Shown here in pieces: positions 45,001-58,134 of a DNA stretch of 64,000 nucleotides. The translations under genes and the position numbers were made by a program. The stretch comes from Lingula anatina (lineage: Eukaryota; Brachiopoda; Lingulata; Lingulida; Lingulidae), in the NCBI RefSeq assembly GCF_001039355.2, contig NW_019773514.1, forward strand, positions 672,147-736,146. The letters run 5' to 3'. Numbering within the stretch: the stretch's first letter is position 1; the number at the start of each line of letters is the position of its first letter. The notes under the pieces are model-generated. The model was not told where the DNA came from, searched no databases, and worked only from the letters and a program-made list of their open reading frames with translations.

Positions 45001-48000
45001 GTCTACTGACTTGGTCACCTCCATCTCTACCATTTTTCGAATTACATCACCAGTCTTCACATGTTTTGGTGAACTTTCTGAAGATTGTGAGACATCATCA
45101 GTTTCATTATTGTTCACATGATTATCAACAGACTGAGAATCGGACTTTTCATCTTCTGAGAGAATAACCAACACATCATTCTTGAACTTTTCCTGGATAT
45201 CAGATGCATTTAGGGAGGCCATGTCTGAATCGGGACTCGAGGGACCCCCATGATGTGGATGTTGGGGAACCCCTTCCCCTGATTCAGGAGATGGGGTAGA
45301 AACTGAGGAAGATCCAGGAAGAGATGACTTCAGTTGAAGAGGAATAAGGCCTTGTTTATGATGCTCTATGTGTTCTTTATAGTCCTTAAAGAATCTGTAG
45401 CTTTTCCCACACAGATGGCAGTAGTGGAGCCTGCTTCCATCTTCTCCTGCATGTGCCGTACGTACATGCCGACTGAGAGTTCCTGCATTTGCATAAGCTA
45501 TATTACATATTTTACATACATGGGGACGATTGTTGGTATGTTTGTTGATATGATCCTGCAAGTGGTGCATGTAATCTGTAGAGTAGTCACAGTATGTACA
45601 TTTGTGCTTGCGCTCACCAAAGTGTGAACGAATGTGCCGTTTAAAATGCTGCCACTCTTGAGGAGGGAAATCTTCCCCACAATCCTGACAATTCAATACA
45701 ACATTATCACCAGGGGGGGCACTTTTGTCACTATCAGACCCACTGCCCGGAGAAGTAGAACTATGCAATCTCTGTAATTCTGGCAGTCGTGGTGGAATTT
45801 GTGCTGCTTGCACAGGCTGCGGAATCTGTTCCCCAGGTGGCAGTGGTGGTGGTGTCATGGGAACAGGCATCTGATTTTGTGGGGGCCCAGCCTGGGATAG
45901 AGACAATAAACCCTCTCCTGCAGCCTGGCGATGTATATATTCTTTAGTCTGTGAGATACTCTGTATGAACACATGGTCTGGGGATGGCTCAAATCCATGC
46001 TGATTGCGAAAATGGCGCCTAAAGCCATACACACTTCCATAGGTGCTTCCACACATGCGGCACAGCATGTACAAAATGTCCTTTGGTGAATGGTTACCAA
46101 TTAACATCTGTGCTGGGACACACATCCGTGGATTATTGCCATTATTTCCTGAAGCAGCTGATTGAGGTGAGGGGTTCTCCCTTCCTTGGGCAGGGGGTGT
46201 AGGATTTTGCCTTGCTGTTGCACCTGATGGTTGATAAAGGAGAGCTGGGGGTGGCTGGTGTGGTAACCTGGGATTCACACCTGGAGTCCCCATAGGAGAT
46301 GGTGCCCTGATTCCTATGGGTGCATGCCCAGGAGATGGTGTATTGTGTGAGCTTGGTCTTGACATTATCCCTGGACTCACCATACGAGGTCCTTGGGACA
46401 TTCCAGGCACCATGGGCCAACTGGCCCCTGGGCTAGGGGAGTGTCCAGGTGGGGTTCTCATTGAAGGCAACCCCCTTAGTGAAGAGGGGGTGTGGCAGGG
46501 GGATGGGGACCTAGGCTCAGATTTGGGAATAATCACTGGTGAGGTAGGGTCACCCTCTGTTCTTGCTTTCTTACTGGATAAATCCAGAGGCACTTCAGAT
46601 CCTTTGGAAGGGCTGTCATTTTCATCTGGTGCCTTGCGCTTCTTGACAGAAAGATCCAATGGACCCTCACCAAGGGAAGACTTAAGATTAAGTGGTTCAT
46701 TTTGTGAGGTTTCCATTGGGACAGTCCTCAATTTCATTGTTTGATAATTCTGTCCAGTTGCTTGCATTCTGGTCAAAAGTGGATTTTGTATTCTTGGGGA
46801 CATTCTAAAAGATCCAAAGGAATGCGGAGAGAGAGAATCTGGACTCTTTCGCACTGGCTCTGGAGATGGAAATCTATCACTTATAGAGCCACTTCCCAGG
46901 CTTGCTTTTGCTGTTTGCGAGTTGCCTAGTGGAATCAGTGGTGGAGGAGGTGGCATCCTCATTGGATATGACCCACCACCACCAGGTGGTAGTCTGATTG
47001 GCTGTCCACCAAGGGGCATCCTCATAGCTTGCCCCCCACCTGGGGGTGTCTTCATGGGTTGGCCCGCACCAGTTGGCATCCTCATGGTTTGACCCCCACT
47101 AGGCATCCTCCCTGACTGTGAAGATGGATGTATACCTATATCAAAACAATAACCATAATTCATTAAAATATTCAAAATGTCATTAGATATAACCAATAGG
47201 TTAAGTAAACTATTCAAACTTTGAAGAAGGTGCAATTTGTAAACTTATTTTGCTGATTGAGTGATTCATTTGATTTATCATTTAGCAAGTGGGCTTTGTT
47301 TACCTTGTGTGAGATACTGGTAGTAGTGCTATTAATGTATTAAGAAAATTCTATGCTTTGCTATGTGCTTCAAAGGTTACTTTAACATATCACATTATAC
47401 TTTCTTAACATCAAACAAGAAAAGTAAATAAAAAACTACCAACTGAATGAAAATTTTGAATGAAATTTTAATGAATTGCACTTTCCTATTTAAAAAATTT
47501 GATTCATCTGATAATAATTATTTTCATTTTACAAAATTCTGCCTTACCAGCAGACATCCTGGAAGCTGGTGGAGGCATGGCCACTCTTGGCTGCATGATC
47601 CTTTGTCTCTGCCCAACTGGCATCATCATGCCCATGGGCATTTGTGGGTACCCTGCGTGTGGGTGGTAGGGGATCCTGGGACCACCCATAATCATCCCTG
47701 GGGGCTGGACAGGGGGAGGCGGCTGTTGTGACTGAGGCTGCTCACTTTGGTGTAGTTGCTGGTGACTTTGCTTTGGACTCACGTTACCACGGTAGTCTTG
47801 TACCCTCATTTCCACTGGTGGGCGATATATTGGTGCCCGGACCCGCTGCTCTGGGTGCATTGCAGGTGGGGGCATTGGTGCTGGCTGATGAGCCATGTAG
47901 TCTGGAGGTTTGTAGTTTAAGTGGTTGGTGTTAGTGTCTCTTTTTGACTGGTTTTCTGCCTCAAGAGGCTGAGAAGCACTAGGGGAAGTCCCAGCCCTGC

Positions 48001-51000
48001 TTTGCCTGTTTGCAATATCAGCCAAAGCAAGCAAAGGATTGCTGTTAGGCATTGGAGTATCGTGATATTCTGTGGTGCTGCTGTTTGATTTTTCAGTTGC
48101 AATAGCACGAGCTATAATGTTTCCTTGTGCATTGGGAGAACTAATCAAAGTTCTGTTATTTTCTAAGTTTATTTCTTTCTGTGGTTGTTTGTTCACAGAT
48201 TCACTTGAACTGGCATTGTCTGGTTTTGTCAAGAAGTCCATTTTACTAATTACTGAACCATTACCAGCTACTGAAGTTTGATTATGTTCATAATCATCTT
48301 GCTCTTCTCTGTAAGATGAATGTATTGCATTTTCTACTAATTCATCAATTTTGGACTGAATTGTTGAGACGGTTTCTGTCAAGGGCACAGCTGGAAGAGC
48401 AGGTCCAACATCTACTGCATCCTGACCCTTTGGAGAATAATTGGCAGATCCTCCATCTGCAACACCCAGTGTTCTTGGGGAAGAATTGGTGATGCTATCA
48501 CTGTGACACATCTGATCAGAAGAGACATTCACGTTTTGTGAGGCATCAGGTGTGTCTTTCAGTGGGAGTGACACACTACCTGCTTGTGAATTTTCATCAT
48601 CCTCACAAATATCATCAGAATAGGACTCAGAATTATCATCATCTTTCAGCAAATAGTAAGCTGATGCACCACCTTGTTCTAAATACTCTTCTTTCGCCTG
48701 CTGCAGCTGCTGTCTAATATTCTGTGAATCCAGAAAGCAGTCAATCAAATGGCGAATTTTGAATTTTTTCTCAGCATAATTGCTGATATCATCAGACTTT
48801 GGATCTTTATTAGCTTGTGGGAGTGTTTTCCCATTATTTTCTGACTGATAGGCTGAGCTAGCAGCAACAGCTTCCTTGGAAGTTATTTGCTCTGTTAATA
48901 ATTTGTTCTTGCTGTCCGGTAACACTTTCAATTCTTTAACTGATGCTGCTGTCTCCAGCTGAGCACTACTGGCCATTTTTGAGTTGGAGTCAGATTCAGA
49001 AATTGATGTGAACCCTGGATCATCAGTGTCAGAATACTCCTGTACAATCACTTTAGGATCTGTTGATGGAGATGCCGTTCCAATTCCTGGGCTTTTGGAT
49101 TGCACTGATCCTATACTCTGCTGGCGTCCCAGAAATGCTTTTTTGGGAGCACAGGAATAACCGCTGTTAATTCTGGGCACTGACTGTTGCTCAAATGAAG
49201 CCTGTGGTGAAGCTGATTTTCCTTTAACCTATAAGAAGAAAAGACAAAAATTATGGATCATGCAATATTCATTAGAAATAGGCTGATTTTCTTAGAAGTG
49301 TAACATCTGTACCCACAGACTGAAGAGATGTGGGTCTTCTGCATTTTTCAAGTAGTCAAAATAAAAATATTACCCCACTGGGAAAAAATGCTATGGCATA
49401 TCTGGAACTGTGCATATACAAACATATTTGGTAAATGCTACACAACGTGTAAAATAACAAAAGGACAAGTATGACATAGTGAGATATTCCAAAATGTGCT
49501 TTTGTCAAGTGCTACTGCTGTTCTGCCACAAGTTATATATGATGGAGGAAAAGTCTTTTTCAGTCAATAGGACAGACTAAGGATACAGAAATGAACTTGA
49601 CTGTCAACTGTGCACAAACTGAGTAACTCATCTTGATCATCTTTTCTTCCCTATAGGATATTCCCATGAGCAGAATTGGTACATCAAACTAAATATAGTC
49701 TTAGACTAGTCTTTGGAAAAACACATCACTGTGAATGGTATATCAGAGATAAAAACTGAATTCCAGACAGATTTTTTTTTGTCAAATTTGAGCTGGTAAA
49801 AAAATCTGCATTTAAAATTTTACCTGGACAAGCTCTTAATCATCAAACAGCTATGTCTGTAAGTTTAGCAATATTCAAAAAATAACAAACTCCTTTTATA
49901 GTACAGACTATGGATGCCACATTCTTATTTTAGTTCTTCCACAACTTCCCAATTCCATTTCCACTATACAGCTTAATGAAAACACTGAACTGATTTAGTT
50001 CCATAATTCACGTTATCTGGCAGACTCATTACATTTAAATGCACACACACATAAAATTTGAATGTCTGTGCTTGCATGTCGGTGTCAAACAGTTATATAA
50101 ATGGTGGCATGATGTAATGACATGCAAATATCCTATTGTCAAGATTACAATGCCACACAGCGTATACCTAGATTACACAGAGCAGACGGAGCATGAATAA
50201 AGACCATGTTCCTCTGCATGCTTAATGACAAAATGGTTGTTTAGGACGTCATCTCTCAGACAAACCGTGTTCTCTCTAATGGCCTTTGGCAAAATGCATA
50301 TCATGCCATAATTTACCCTAACCATGTGAATGAACAAACTGAACCGATGCAGACAGTGTGACTGTAGCATTTTATCTGCCTTTCAAATATGTGATTTGTT
50401 TGGACAAGCTTTGTTTTCAAATAATTTTTGTTTGGAACACATTTGGAATTCCGAAAATTTTCATATTCATATCAGTCTCCCTCTCTCTACAAGAACTCAA
50501 CATTTATTGTACTTTCAGATTTCCATGTTTAGGTGCAAGAAGTTTCTACCACTACCCTAATCTATTTACATGGTATCCAAGTTATGGTTAATGTACCTCA
50601 TGTATCCCCTACACTAATTTTCTAAATTCTTTTTAGCAGGTCTCTTGGTTCTTTATATGAGTATTTTTAATCAATGCACTTTTGTAAAAGAAAAGACAAA
50701 AGAGCAGTCAAAAGTACAGACAATAAGCAAAAAAAAAAAAAAAAAAAAAGACCGCACATAACATAATATTACATAATTTCTAAAGCATTTTCACCACCAA
50801 TTTGCAATAATTTACTTCTGTAAAAGTGGACAATAAGAAAATATAAGAAGTACAGGGCTTTAGGTTTGTGGGAGTTTAAAGCATAACATGAAATTCGGTC
50901 AGAGTAAGATTGCCAATACATGACTTTCTATTCAAGTTCAATAGTAACTATAAGAGTATTCCTGCTAGTTTTGGAGATGTAAGGGTCAGAAAATTAGCAA

Positions 51001-54000
51001 ATAACAGTTCATGGTGAAAAGAACATCAAAGGTCAATTCAAGGTCACAGTAAGATTTTCAATATATGACTTCCTAATTAAGTTCAATGTAACTATGACAA
51101 CTATGGGTGTATCTCTGTCAGTTTTGGAGTATTTCACATTTAATTTTCATCATATAGCATTGTAATGTGGTACTTTTTGAAAAAGTGTAACTCTTAAACC
51201 CTATGGAAAAAAAGATACCACCTCCCGTGTTGTGCTTCACAAGCTCTACAAAATGTAACAAAAAAGAGGTCTCTAGCTTTTAGAGTTCCAGAATTAGAGT
51301 CAGAGTTTTCAGTTTCGATATCTAATGCAGGGGCGAATTGAGGCTGTTTTCAGCGTCTTCCGGAAGACAGATTTTCTAGTTTACATTGATGGGTATCTAA
51401 TTTTTTCTGTCAGAAGATGGTCAAAAATGGAGGATAGATCAACAAAAGTAATTTGGAAGGCTATCAGAAAACAACTCTGGATCTGCCCCTGTACTGGCTA
51501 CTTCTCTCCTTAAAATGCACTGAAGAACCCTAAACCCACAAAGATGAAAAGAGATTCCAAGTGTAACTATTCACCTTAATATAAAGGCATAGGTCTGTTT
51601 ATTTTCTGAAATTCGGAACAAAGGTTTTTTTGCAGAACTTTTCCCATGATTCCTTTGGCAAGAGAGATATTTAGCATTTAATTTTTCAAAATTTTTGACA
51701 AGAGTGCACTGCGACAAGTGTCACACCTTGGCAAATGCACCTACAGAGCCCAAAATTCAAGTTAAGATTCAGAAAGGTGACACGTCCTAGTAGACTAGTG
51801 TAGGAGGAGAAGAAGCGGTAATGGTAACCTCGCGTCAGAGCTTGTCACCAGCACCAAGCTGACAGATAAGACAAGTAGGGACTAAAACCATGAGTACCGC
51901 CAGCACTCACGCTGGAGGTACTAATAAACTACAGAGTGTGAATTATTGATGCTTAAAGGTACATGCAGATTCTTGGAACCAGAGTCATAATTTTTTTTAA
52001 TGTTTTATACAGTCACACTAACAGTAAACATCAGGTGAAGCAAAATTTCATTTCAAACACCAGACAGTTTATTGTTCATATGAATTCATTTTATGTTCAG
52101 TCTAGTCTTGCACGTAGTATAACAAATGTTTGTGCTTGTTTCACTGTTCCATTATTGTCTACTAGTATATGATATCTAACCACATGACATTTTTATGGAC
52201 ATACACTGTGTCCGGACATGTAGCCTTCACCAATTTCTTTTATGTTTTTTTGTTTTTTTTTGGTTAAGTTTTAATATTTCACATAATGACATTTTCAATG
52301 TGTGAATTTGAAGCCCTATGCAAGTTGCATTTTCTGAATGTTCATGTTACTTACAGTATATAATAAAAAAATTGGTGGTGCTTGTGCTGTTCACCACTGG
52401 GGCCATTCAGAATGAGAAGATCCGAGTGCTAACAGGTCCACGGCCTAAATATGGTGGACCTACATGAAAGGAAGACCGCTTAATCCTGTAATGGTCTCTA
52501 TGCCGCTTTCACGCCTCCACACACATTGTCCCTGTAGGGGAGTACCCTGAGTAATTAAATCTCGGCTCAATTCGCTCAGTTGAGGGACGACGCCTGGGGA
52601 GGCGTGTGAGAGGCGGAAAGACCATTACAGGATTAAGCAGTCTTCCTTTTATGTGGGTCCACCATATTTAGGCCATGGACCAGTTAACACTAGGATCTTC
52701 TCATTCTGAATGGTCCCATTATGTAGCATTACATAAAAAGTGACAATAAATGTATTTAGTGCATTGCCACTGTAAGCGGTATAAAATGGAGAAAACTGTG
52801 TTACTTATTTTTCTGTAACTTAGAAGAATGATTTTATGGAGTGAAATACAGCTCACATGGGTAAACCGGCTTGAAGCCATGCAGTTTCTTGTGAAATTTT
52901 AATTTTTTTTTCCACATATATATATTGGCATTTTCAGTATGTGACTTTGAAATCTCATTGGCCTGAAGCCCAATGTTATTGACTTTTTCTGTATGTCCAT
53001 GTTACCTGTGGCACATAATTAAAAATTGGTGGTGATTATACTGTAAAACATTAATATGTAATATTGCATCAATATTGCCAATGTACTTGTGGAACTACTG
53101 AGTTTTACAGTTACTAGTTCTATTCAAATCCTTGAAACCGGAGCCATAAATGTTTGAGAAAAATAATATTGCTGCTGCACAATAGAACACTCCTAAAGCA
53201 AAATTTAATTCTGGAACCAGACATTTTATTATATTCACGTAAATTCAATTTCTGCACTGAATAAGATGAAACAAACTGCAATGAATCTTGCCTACGGGGT
53301 ATACCAGACTGCTTGGCACTAGATGTTCCTGTTGTATTTTTTAAAAAGTCCTACAGACATCACTTTTGTTAATTATTTGAGACTGCTTGTAATTTTCATC
53401 ATAAACATGCTTCAGTTCTGTTATGTAACTGAATGTCAAAATTGACAAGGTGAGCATCAGTTTTCCATGGATTCAGGGCTTTGACTGATCAGAAGTGGAG
53501 GGTTGCCACAAACTGCATCTGCACAAAAACATAATGCCTTTGGAAACCCATCAAGCATCCATGTTTTCCTCACCTGACAATTGAGATAATATCTCACGTT
53601 TTTTTTTTTTTTTTTGCCAAGTTTCTGAAACTTGAGCTTACATATAGAATGTCTGAAAGATCCTTTTAATTACGGTTTTAGGAAACTTAAGCCCTTTCAA
53701 TTATAATGATAGTAAATGTCTTTTAATTAATGAACATAAAATTCCTCATGGGGGAGTTAGTTCATACAATGCCCAATTCTTAGAAAACAGCTACATCAAT
53801 ATTTGAGAACAGAAATAAGCGAAGGCATTTAAAAAAGGATCTTAAACATATAAGAAATTTTTGCAGTACTTCAACTGATTTAACATATTACTCTAACCAT
53901 AAAATAATAAAATTCAGTTTTCACACTTGTTGAAAATTTTAAGTTATATGGACATTCGGAATATATAACTAGCATGTTCCAATGTGTGGAAAAAAAAACA

Positions 54001-55318
54001 GCATAACTTAAAGAAAATCCAATCAGGCTGGTTTTCCACATTAAGCTGTATTGTAGTACTAAGAATCTTCTTTTAAGTTTGAGACAGTATGTAGCACAGT
54101 TTTCCTTTTATACTTCTCATAGTTGCAATGCACAAAATAGGCCGACTGTCAATTTTTAGGCAATATTACATAATCCTTATCAGCAAAATCAACATAAAAC
54201 TTTAAAGATGCATTTTAAGGCATATGTTAGCAATAAAACTCCACCAAAGTTTTAAATAGTATTACCAAGAGAAATACCAAAGCACATGGTTTCATATTTC
54301 CCTGAAAAATGAGATTCGAAAGGATATTTTCTGTTTTTTGTTTGTTTTTTTTTTTTTTGTTATAAATAAATATCTTACAGCAGTCTTGTTTGAATATATA
54401 TATATATATGTATGCAATTGTGTATGCAGCTACTTCCATGCATGGGGGTAAGATTGATGATTATGCAATGTGTGCTGAGCACCATGTCATTTAGCAGACC
54501 TTTATGAACTGGAGGGTTAGATAAATGGGTCAACTGAAGATCAGAGAGTTGAAGAAGGTGCAGTTTTAAGACTATTTTGACTGAATTTGGCTCATGACTT
54601 GGCATGCTGACTTCAATTTAGTCACAGTGTAAGTGGTTTTTAAGCATTACTGGAAATCTACACTCTCTTTTTATGCAACTTCAATTATGTACTGTTAATC
54701 TTTTAATGTGGATATATTTAATTGGCACAGGGCTTGAGGCCCATGTGTATTCAAAGTCTGAACTTGAAAATGCTAAATGAAAATTATTATATATATTCAT
54801 AAAAAATGCATTACTTCCAGAAAAAAGGTCCAACGAATGGTCCTACTGCAGTTGATAATTGATGTCACTACACAGAGGTACTTTTACACAGAAGTGCTCT
54901 CATCACGCAAGTTTTTCTCATCAATTTGCTTATGAAACAAAAGTTTCTTTCCATGTCTTCAGTTAGCAATAAAACACTCTATTTAGACACAACAATAAAT
55001 TTAGCACCTGGATAGAGCACACACTTGCCTCAATGACGACTTATCACCCCTCCCCTTGCTCTAATTTGTTCTACAATCCTCACACCTAACTACATATGCA
55101 TTAATACGAAAATAAAATAGCATATTAACTACAGTGATAATGACAGAAAAAAGCATCAATCATTTCTGAAGAGGCTTAACATATTTTCTACTGATACCTA
55201 CATGGAATGATGTTTTCATGAAACTGATTCACTTTTTATCATCACTTCACACGAGACAAAGAAAACAATCTTTTTCAACATAGTTTATCATACTTGACAT
55301 TAAAATAGTGTACTATTT

Positions 55319-55365
<47 letters not shown>

Positions 55366-58068
55366 CAAGATGGGGTGCAGGGGATCATCAGGTAATGGAC
55401 ACACACACACACACCTATTCCAATAGCTCATTTTTAGAAAAGAAAAGAAAGACAATGATGAAGAGCACTGGTGCTTTTGTCAAAAGGTCATTCTTATCAT
55501 CACTGCCTATTTTAAACAGCTACTGTCTGTCTGCCTTGCATGTAACTGTACACAAAAAAAGTTAATGTTTAGAAAATCAAGTCCATGCATACAACTGATA
55601 AATATTAGAATTATATTACTAGTATATTTATCAGTTGTGTGCATGGACTTGATTTACATAATGTGCATGGATGAAAGTTAAAAAACTGAAAATCCTTTAA
55701 ATGTAGCTTGCAATTTCTCATTTCACTTAGACCATAAAAAAAAAAAAAAAAACAACGAAAATGAAGACTGAAAAATCCTGCAATCATGCATTATTCTGAA
55801 AACTTTCACCCATGTTCATGTGAAATTAATAAGATTTTTTATGCAGGTGTTTTCCAAGAAAACAGGATTTTAAACAAGTATATGATTTTTATGATGCTGG
55901 TATCTCTATTATTTTCATTTTGACTGTGAGTGGTATCTTGCTAAAAGTACAAACATCCATTTTAAACAGGCTCTTTTCTCTACTCAATACAGAACTCAAA
56001 AACAGTGAAACAAATCTTAATTTTCTCACTGGTTTGGATAGGGTACATGTATATGCTGATTATGGGTAAATTGTTTAAGTCTTCAAGAACACTTTACTTT
56101 GCTCTGTAAAGCTCTTACTCATACCGTTTGTCTTAATATCATTTCCATTTAAGTGATTTTTAATAGGACATTATGTGATTTTCAGGAGTGAAAAAATGAC
56201 CTTCCTACAACACCAACTACATGTCAATGACCTGAAAAAAAAATCCACATAACATATATGCCCTAGATCCATAGATACTAAGTACAAAAGAGCAAAATTC
56301 AAGTTCAGATAGCTAACCACTGTGCACAGTTGGACCAATTTATAAATTTGTTAAGATACAACTATCATTTACTGAACCACCTGGCATCGATGCAACAGGA
56401 TAACTCTCGGTCTTTATGGTAATTGCACCAAATAGTTCAACATCTAATTATTAAGTTTATGAATAAAAAGCTATAATATACTAATTTTTACTTGGACATT
56501 ACTAAATATAAGGCATATTATTACCATTTATTTTGTCTTAACATTAAGATAAATTAACATTTTTTTTTCAATCTTTCCAAACTTATTTCAGCAGAATACA
56601 TAAAATATACGAAAAGCAATAAGCAACATGTCATATAATTGCTTAACTGCAACATACAAATTATAGCATAGCTACTGGTATTTCAGTGTGTTAAAAATAA
56701 GGTTGTCTCTCAGTTTTACAGACAGAAAAGATGTGGTTGAACAAACATATTACAGAATTCATTTTCTACAATTTTTGAATTCATGCAAAAGAAATTGTCA
56801 CCAATATGGTGCCAGGCATCAAGCTGGGATCCAATCTGAAGCATTCATATAGCATGGCATCATCATAAATAGCAAAAAGGTTCAGCCTTTCTTTGAGAAC
56901 GTTAACCCTTTTGTGCCTAAAATCTTGCAATTAATTTTCATGAAACTCTGTACTAGCACAGACTCTGACTAACATACACCATCCACATGCACTAGTGGGC
57001 TTGATTTGGTCTTAAAGTGCAATTTAAGTTCACAAATAGTCTTCATGATCTTAAACCATGAGTAAGGCCATTTCTGGTCTGACAGCCAATTACATTGTCT
57101 CCCCTTACACATTCTCCTATTGTGAGCAGAGGTGTCCTCTATTGTGAGGGGAGGCATCCCCCATTGTGAGGGGAGGAAACTGCTTGACCACTTAAGTAGA
57201 TGTTAGATCATTTTTAATCTTAAAAGCAGATTCAGTCCATTTTAAGACTACTGCTGTAATGATTAAGATCGTGTAAGATCACTTGTGATCTTAAATTGCA
57301 CTGTAAGACCAAATCCAGCCCATTAGTGATGGCATAGATATATTTACAACTAAGTTAAAACTAGCGTAAACACTATTCCAGTTTGGTGCAACTAACTTTC
57401 CTCTGGTGCATCGTTCTACAATGAAGTAGCTCAGGAGTAACTACTATGCCAAAATTACGCCCCGTCAATACAACTGGGACCTGCCCATTTGAAAGAGTTT
57501 GACTTTGTTTTTAGACGAACATGTATAACTAGAAACATTATCAATAAATATTATTACCTCTCAAGTTGGTTTGCACAAAGCAAGGAGTCTCTCTTTATCA
57601 TTTTTCTGGTGCCAAATATTTAATTTTTCACTCATTAACAGCAAAACTGGGTTAAAATGATAAAACTTTTCAAAATCCATTGCCAATGCCAAGTATACTT
57701 CAATCAATGCAGATAGTTTTATGCACTTAGCAAAAATTTGCTCTGCAAGGGTGAGCCTTGTCAATAAAAGTGTACCTTAGAAAAACTATTTTATGTAAGC
57801 AACCCTGTCCCAACAGGGTTGAAATTGGCATAAAGCAACTCAGTGCATAAACAAAATATCACATAATCATCCCAATTATATTGCCTATCAAACAACAGGC
57901 TGAATAAATAATACAGCTCCAAAAATACATAATTAAACAGTGAGGGTAGCACATGACGTCCCTTACCTGTGCAAAAACCTGACTGCTTTGTGGCACTTCC
58001 TCGGCTCCCTCTAGCTTCCCGGCCTTTGACCCCAATGACCTGACATTAAGGGCTGGATCTTGCTCCAT
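39100..58068 (-). CDS. Large C2H2 zinc-finger protein with PLDLS motifs (about 3,167 aa, 5 coding exons)
   Basis: Exons are 58068-57967, 49228-47548, 47135-44589, 44362-40676 and 40586-39100; phases 0, 1, 1, 1 join without a break. The ATG of MEQDPALN follows an in-frame TAG. Two PLDLS motifs (about residues 753-757 and 777-781, with a PLNL at 742) match the CtBP corepressor-binding motif. Five C2H2 fingers lie at about 953-974, 1077-1099 (atypical Cys-His spacing), 1107-1127, 1135-1156 and 1167-1187. The motif LRATELIGQIITREL (1347-1361) returns as LRAAELIGQIITREF (1901-1915). Before the fingers is a Pro/Met/Gly-rich stretch (GGQTMRMP, GGQAMRMP); after them a very long acidic, Ser/Thr-rich, probably disordered tail. 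A nuclear, DNA-binding transcriptional repressor is the likely role. I do not recognise a named orthologue. The last junction (89 nt) is uncertain: without it the protein ends at 40587 with 2,701 residues. Confidence 0.8.
40587..40675 (-). other. Putative 89-nt intron between the last two coding exons
   Basis: The two long frames are out of step by one base. A donor CAAG|GTGATA at 40676/40675 and an acceptor TTTTCTTAG|AAGATG at 40587/40586 restore the frame exactly (Gln-Glu-Asp-Asp at the join). The TAG that ends the upstream frame is the last three bases of this intron. A one-base indel or true frameshift is the alternative. Confidence 0.6.
42885..43012 (-). repeat. Internal coding duplication, second copy (exon 4 of zinc-finger gene)
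   Basis: Encodes LRAAELIGQIITREFRKTE followed by a diverged Ser/Thr stretch and CDGQLKREKV. It matches 44765-44890 at DNA level, with long shared words such as CTGGCCAATTAATTCTG and CAACTGACCATCACAG on the plus strand. Confidence 0.9.
44765..44890 (-). repeat. Internal coding duplication, first copy (exon 3 of zinc-finger gene)
   Basis: Encodes LRATELIGQIITRELRKAE followed by a Ser/Thr stretch and CDGQLKNEKV. The two copies are in different exons, about 1.9 kb apart, so a piece of coding sequence was copied within the gene. Confidence 0.9.
51328..51491. mobile_element. hAT-like MITE with CAGGGGC termini
   Basis: The left end CAGGGGCGAATTGAG and the right end CTGGATCTGCCCCTG are imperfect inverted repeats of the CAGGGGCGGATCCAG type common in hAT-derived MITEs. 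No exact target duplication remains. Confidence 0.7.
52399..52717. mobile_element. MITE with GG(G/A)CCATTCAGAATGAG termini
   Basis: The ends, around CCATTCAGAATGAGAAGATC and GATCTTCTCATTCTGAATGG, are inverted repeats matching about 30 of 33 bases. Pairing continues further in (GGTCCACGGCCTAAATATGG against CCATATTTAGGCCATGGACC, and the GACCATTACAGGATTAAGC arms). Its outline recalls the M1 family at 34.4 and 60.1 kb. Confidence 0.88.
55320..55364. repeat. (CA)n microsatellite
   Basis: CA tract with a second short run at 55399-55414. Confidence 0.95.
55574..55655. repeat. Strong hairpin inverted repeat in intron 1
   Basis: The arms, around AAATCAAGTCCATGCATACA and TGTGTGCATGGACTTGATTT, pair over about 32 bp with one mismatch around an 18-20 bp loop. 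No element ends are visible. Confidence 0.9.
56990..57328. mobile_element. MITE with about 65-bp terminal inverted repeats
   Basis: The left end, around GGGCTTGATTTGGTCTTAAA, and the right end, around TAAGACCAAATCCAGCCC, pair over some 65 bp including GTGCAATTTAAG and its complement. The centre holds a threefold TATTGTGAG.GGAGG-like short repeat at 57115-57175. Confidence 0.85.
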
Positions 58069-58134
58069 TATATTGCTACGAAAGGCACTATTCCATCCTG
58101 GCTTATGTACAGGTACCTATGACAATGCTACTCA

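Larger units (their letters stand above)
49229..57966 (-). other. Intron 1 of the zinc-finger gene (8.7 kb)
   Basis: Bounded by the donor CACAG|GTAAGG and the acceptor TTCTTATAG|GTTAAAGG. No coding exon could be supported inside on either strand. It holds homopolymer runs, a CA tract and several inverted-repeat elements listed separately. An unrecognised non-coding exon or enhancer cannot be excluded. Confidence 0.7.

Noticed and set aside
46316-46744. 142-residue plus-strand frame
   Set aside because: Antisense shadow of the Pro/Ser-rich part of the zinc-finger exon.
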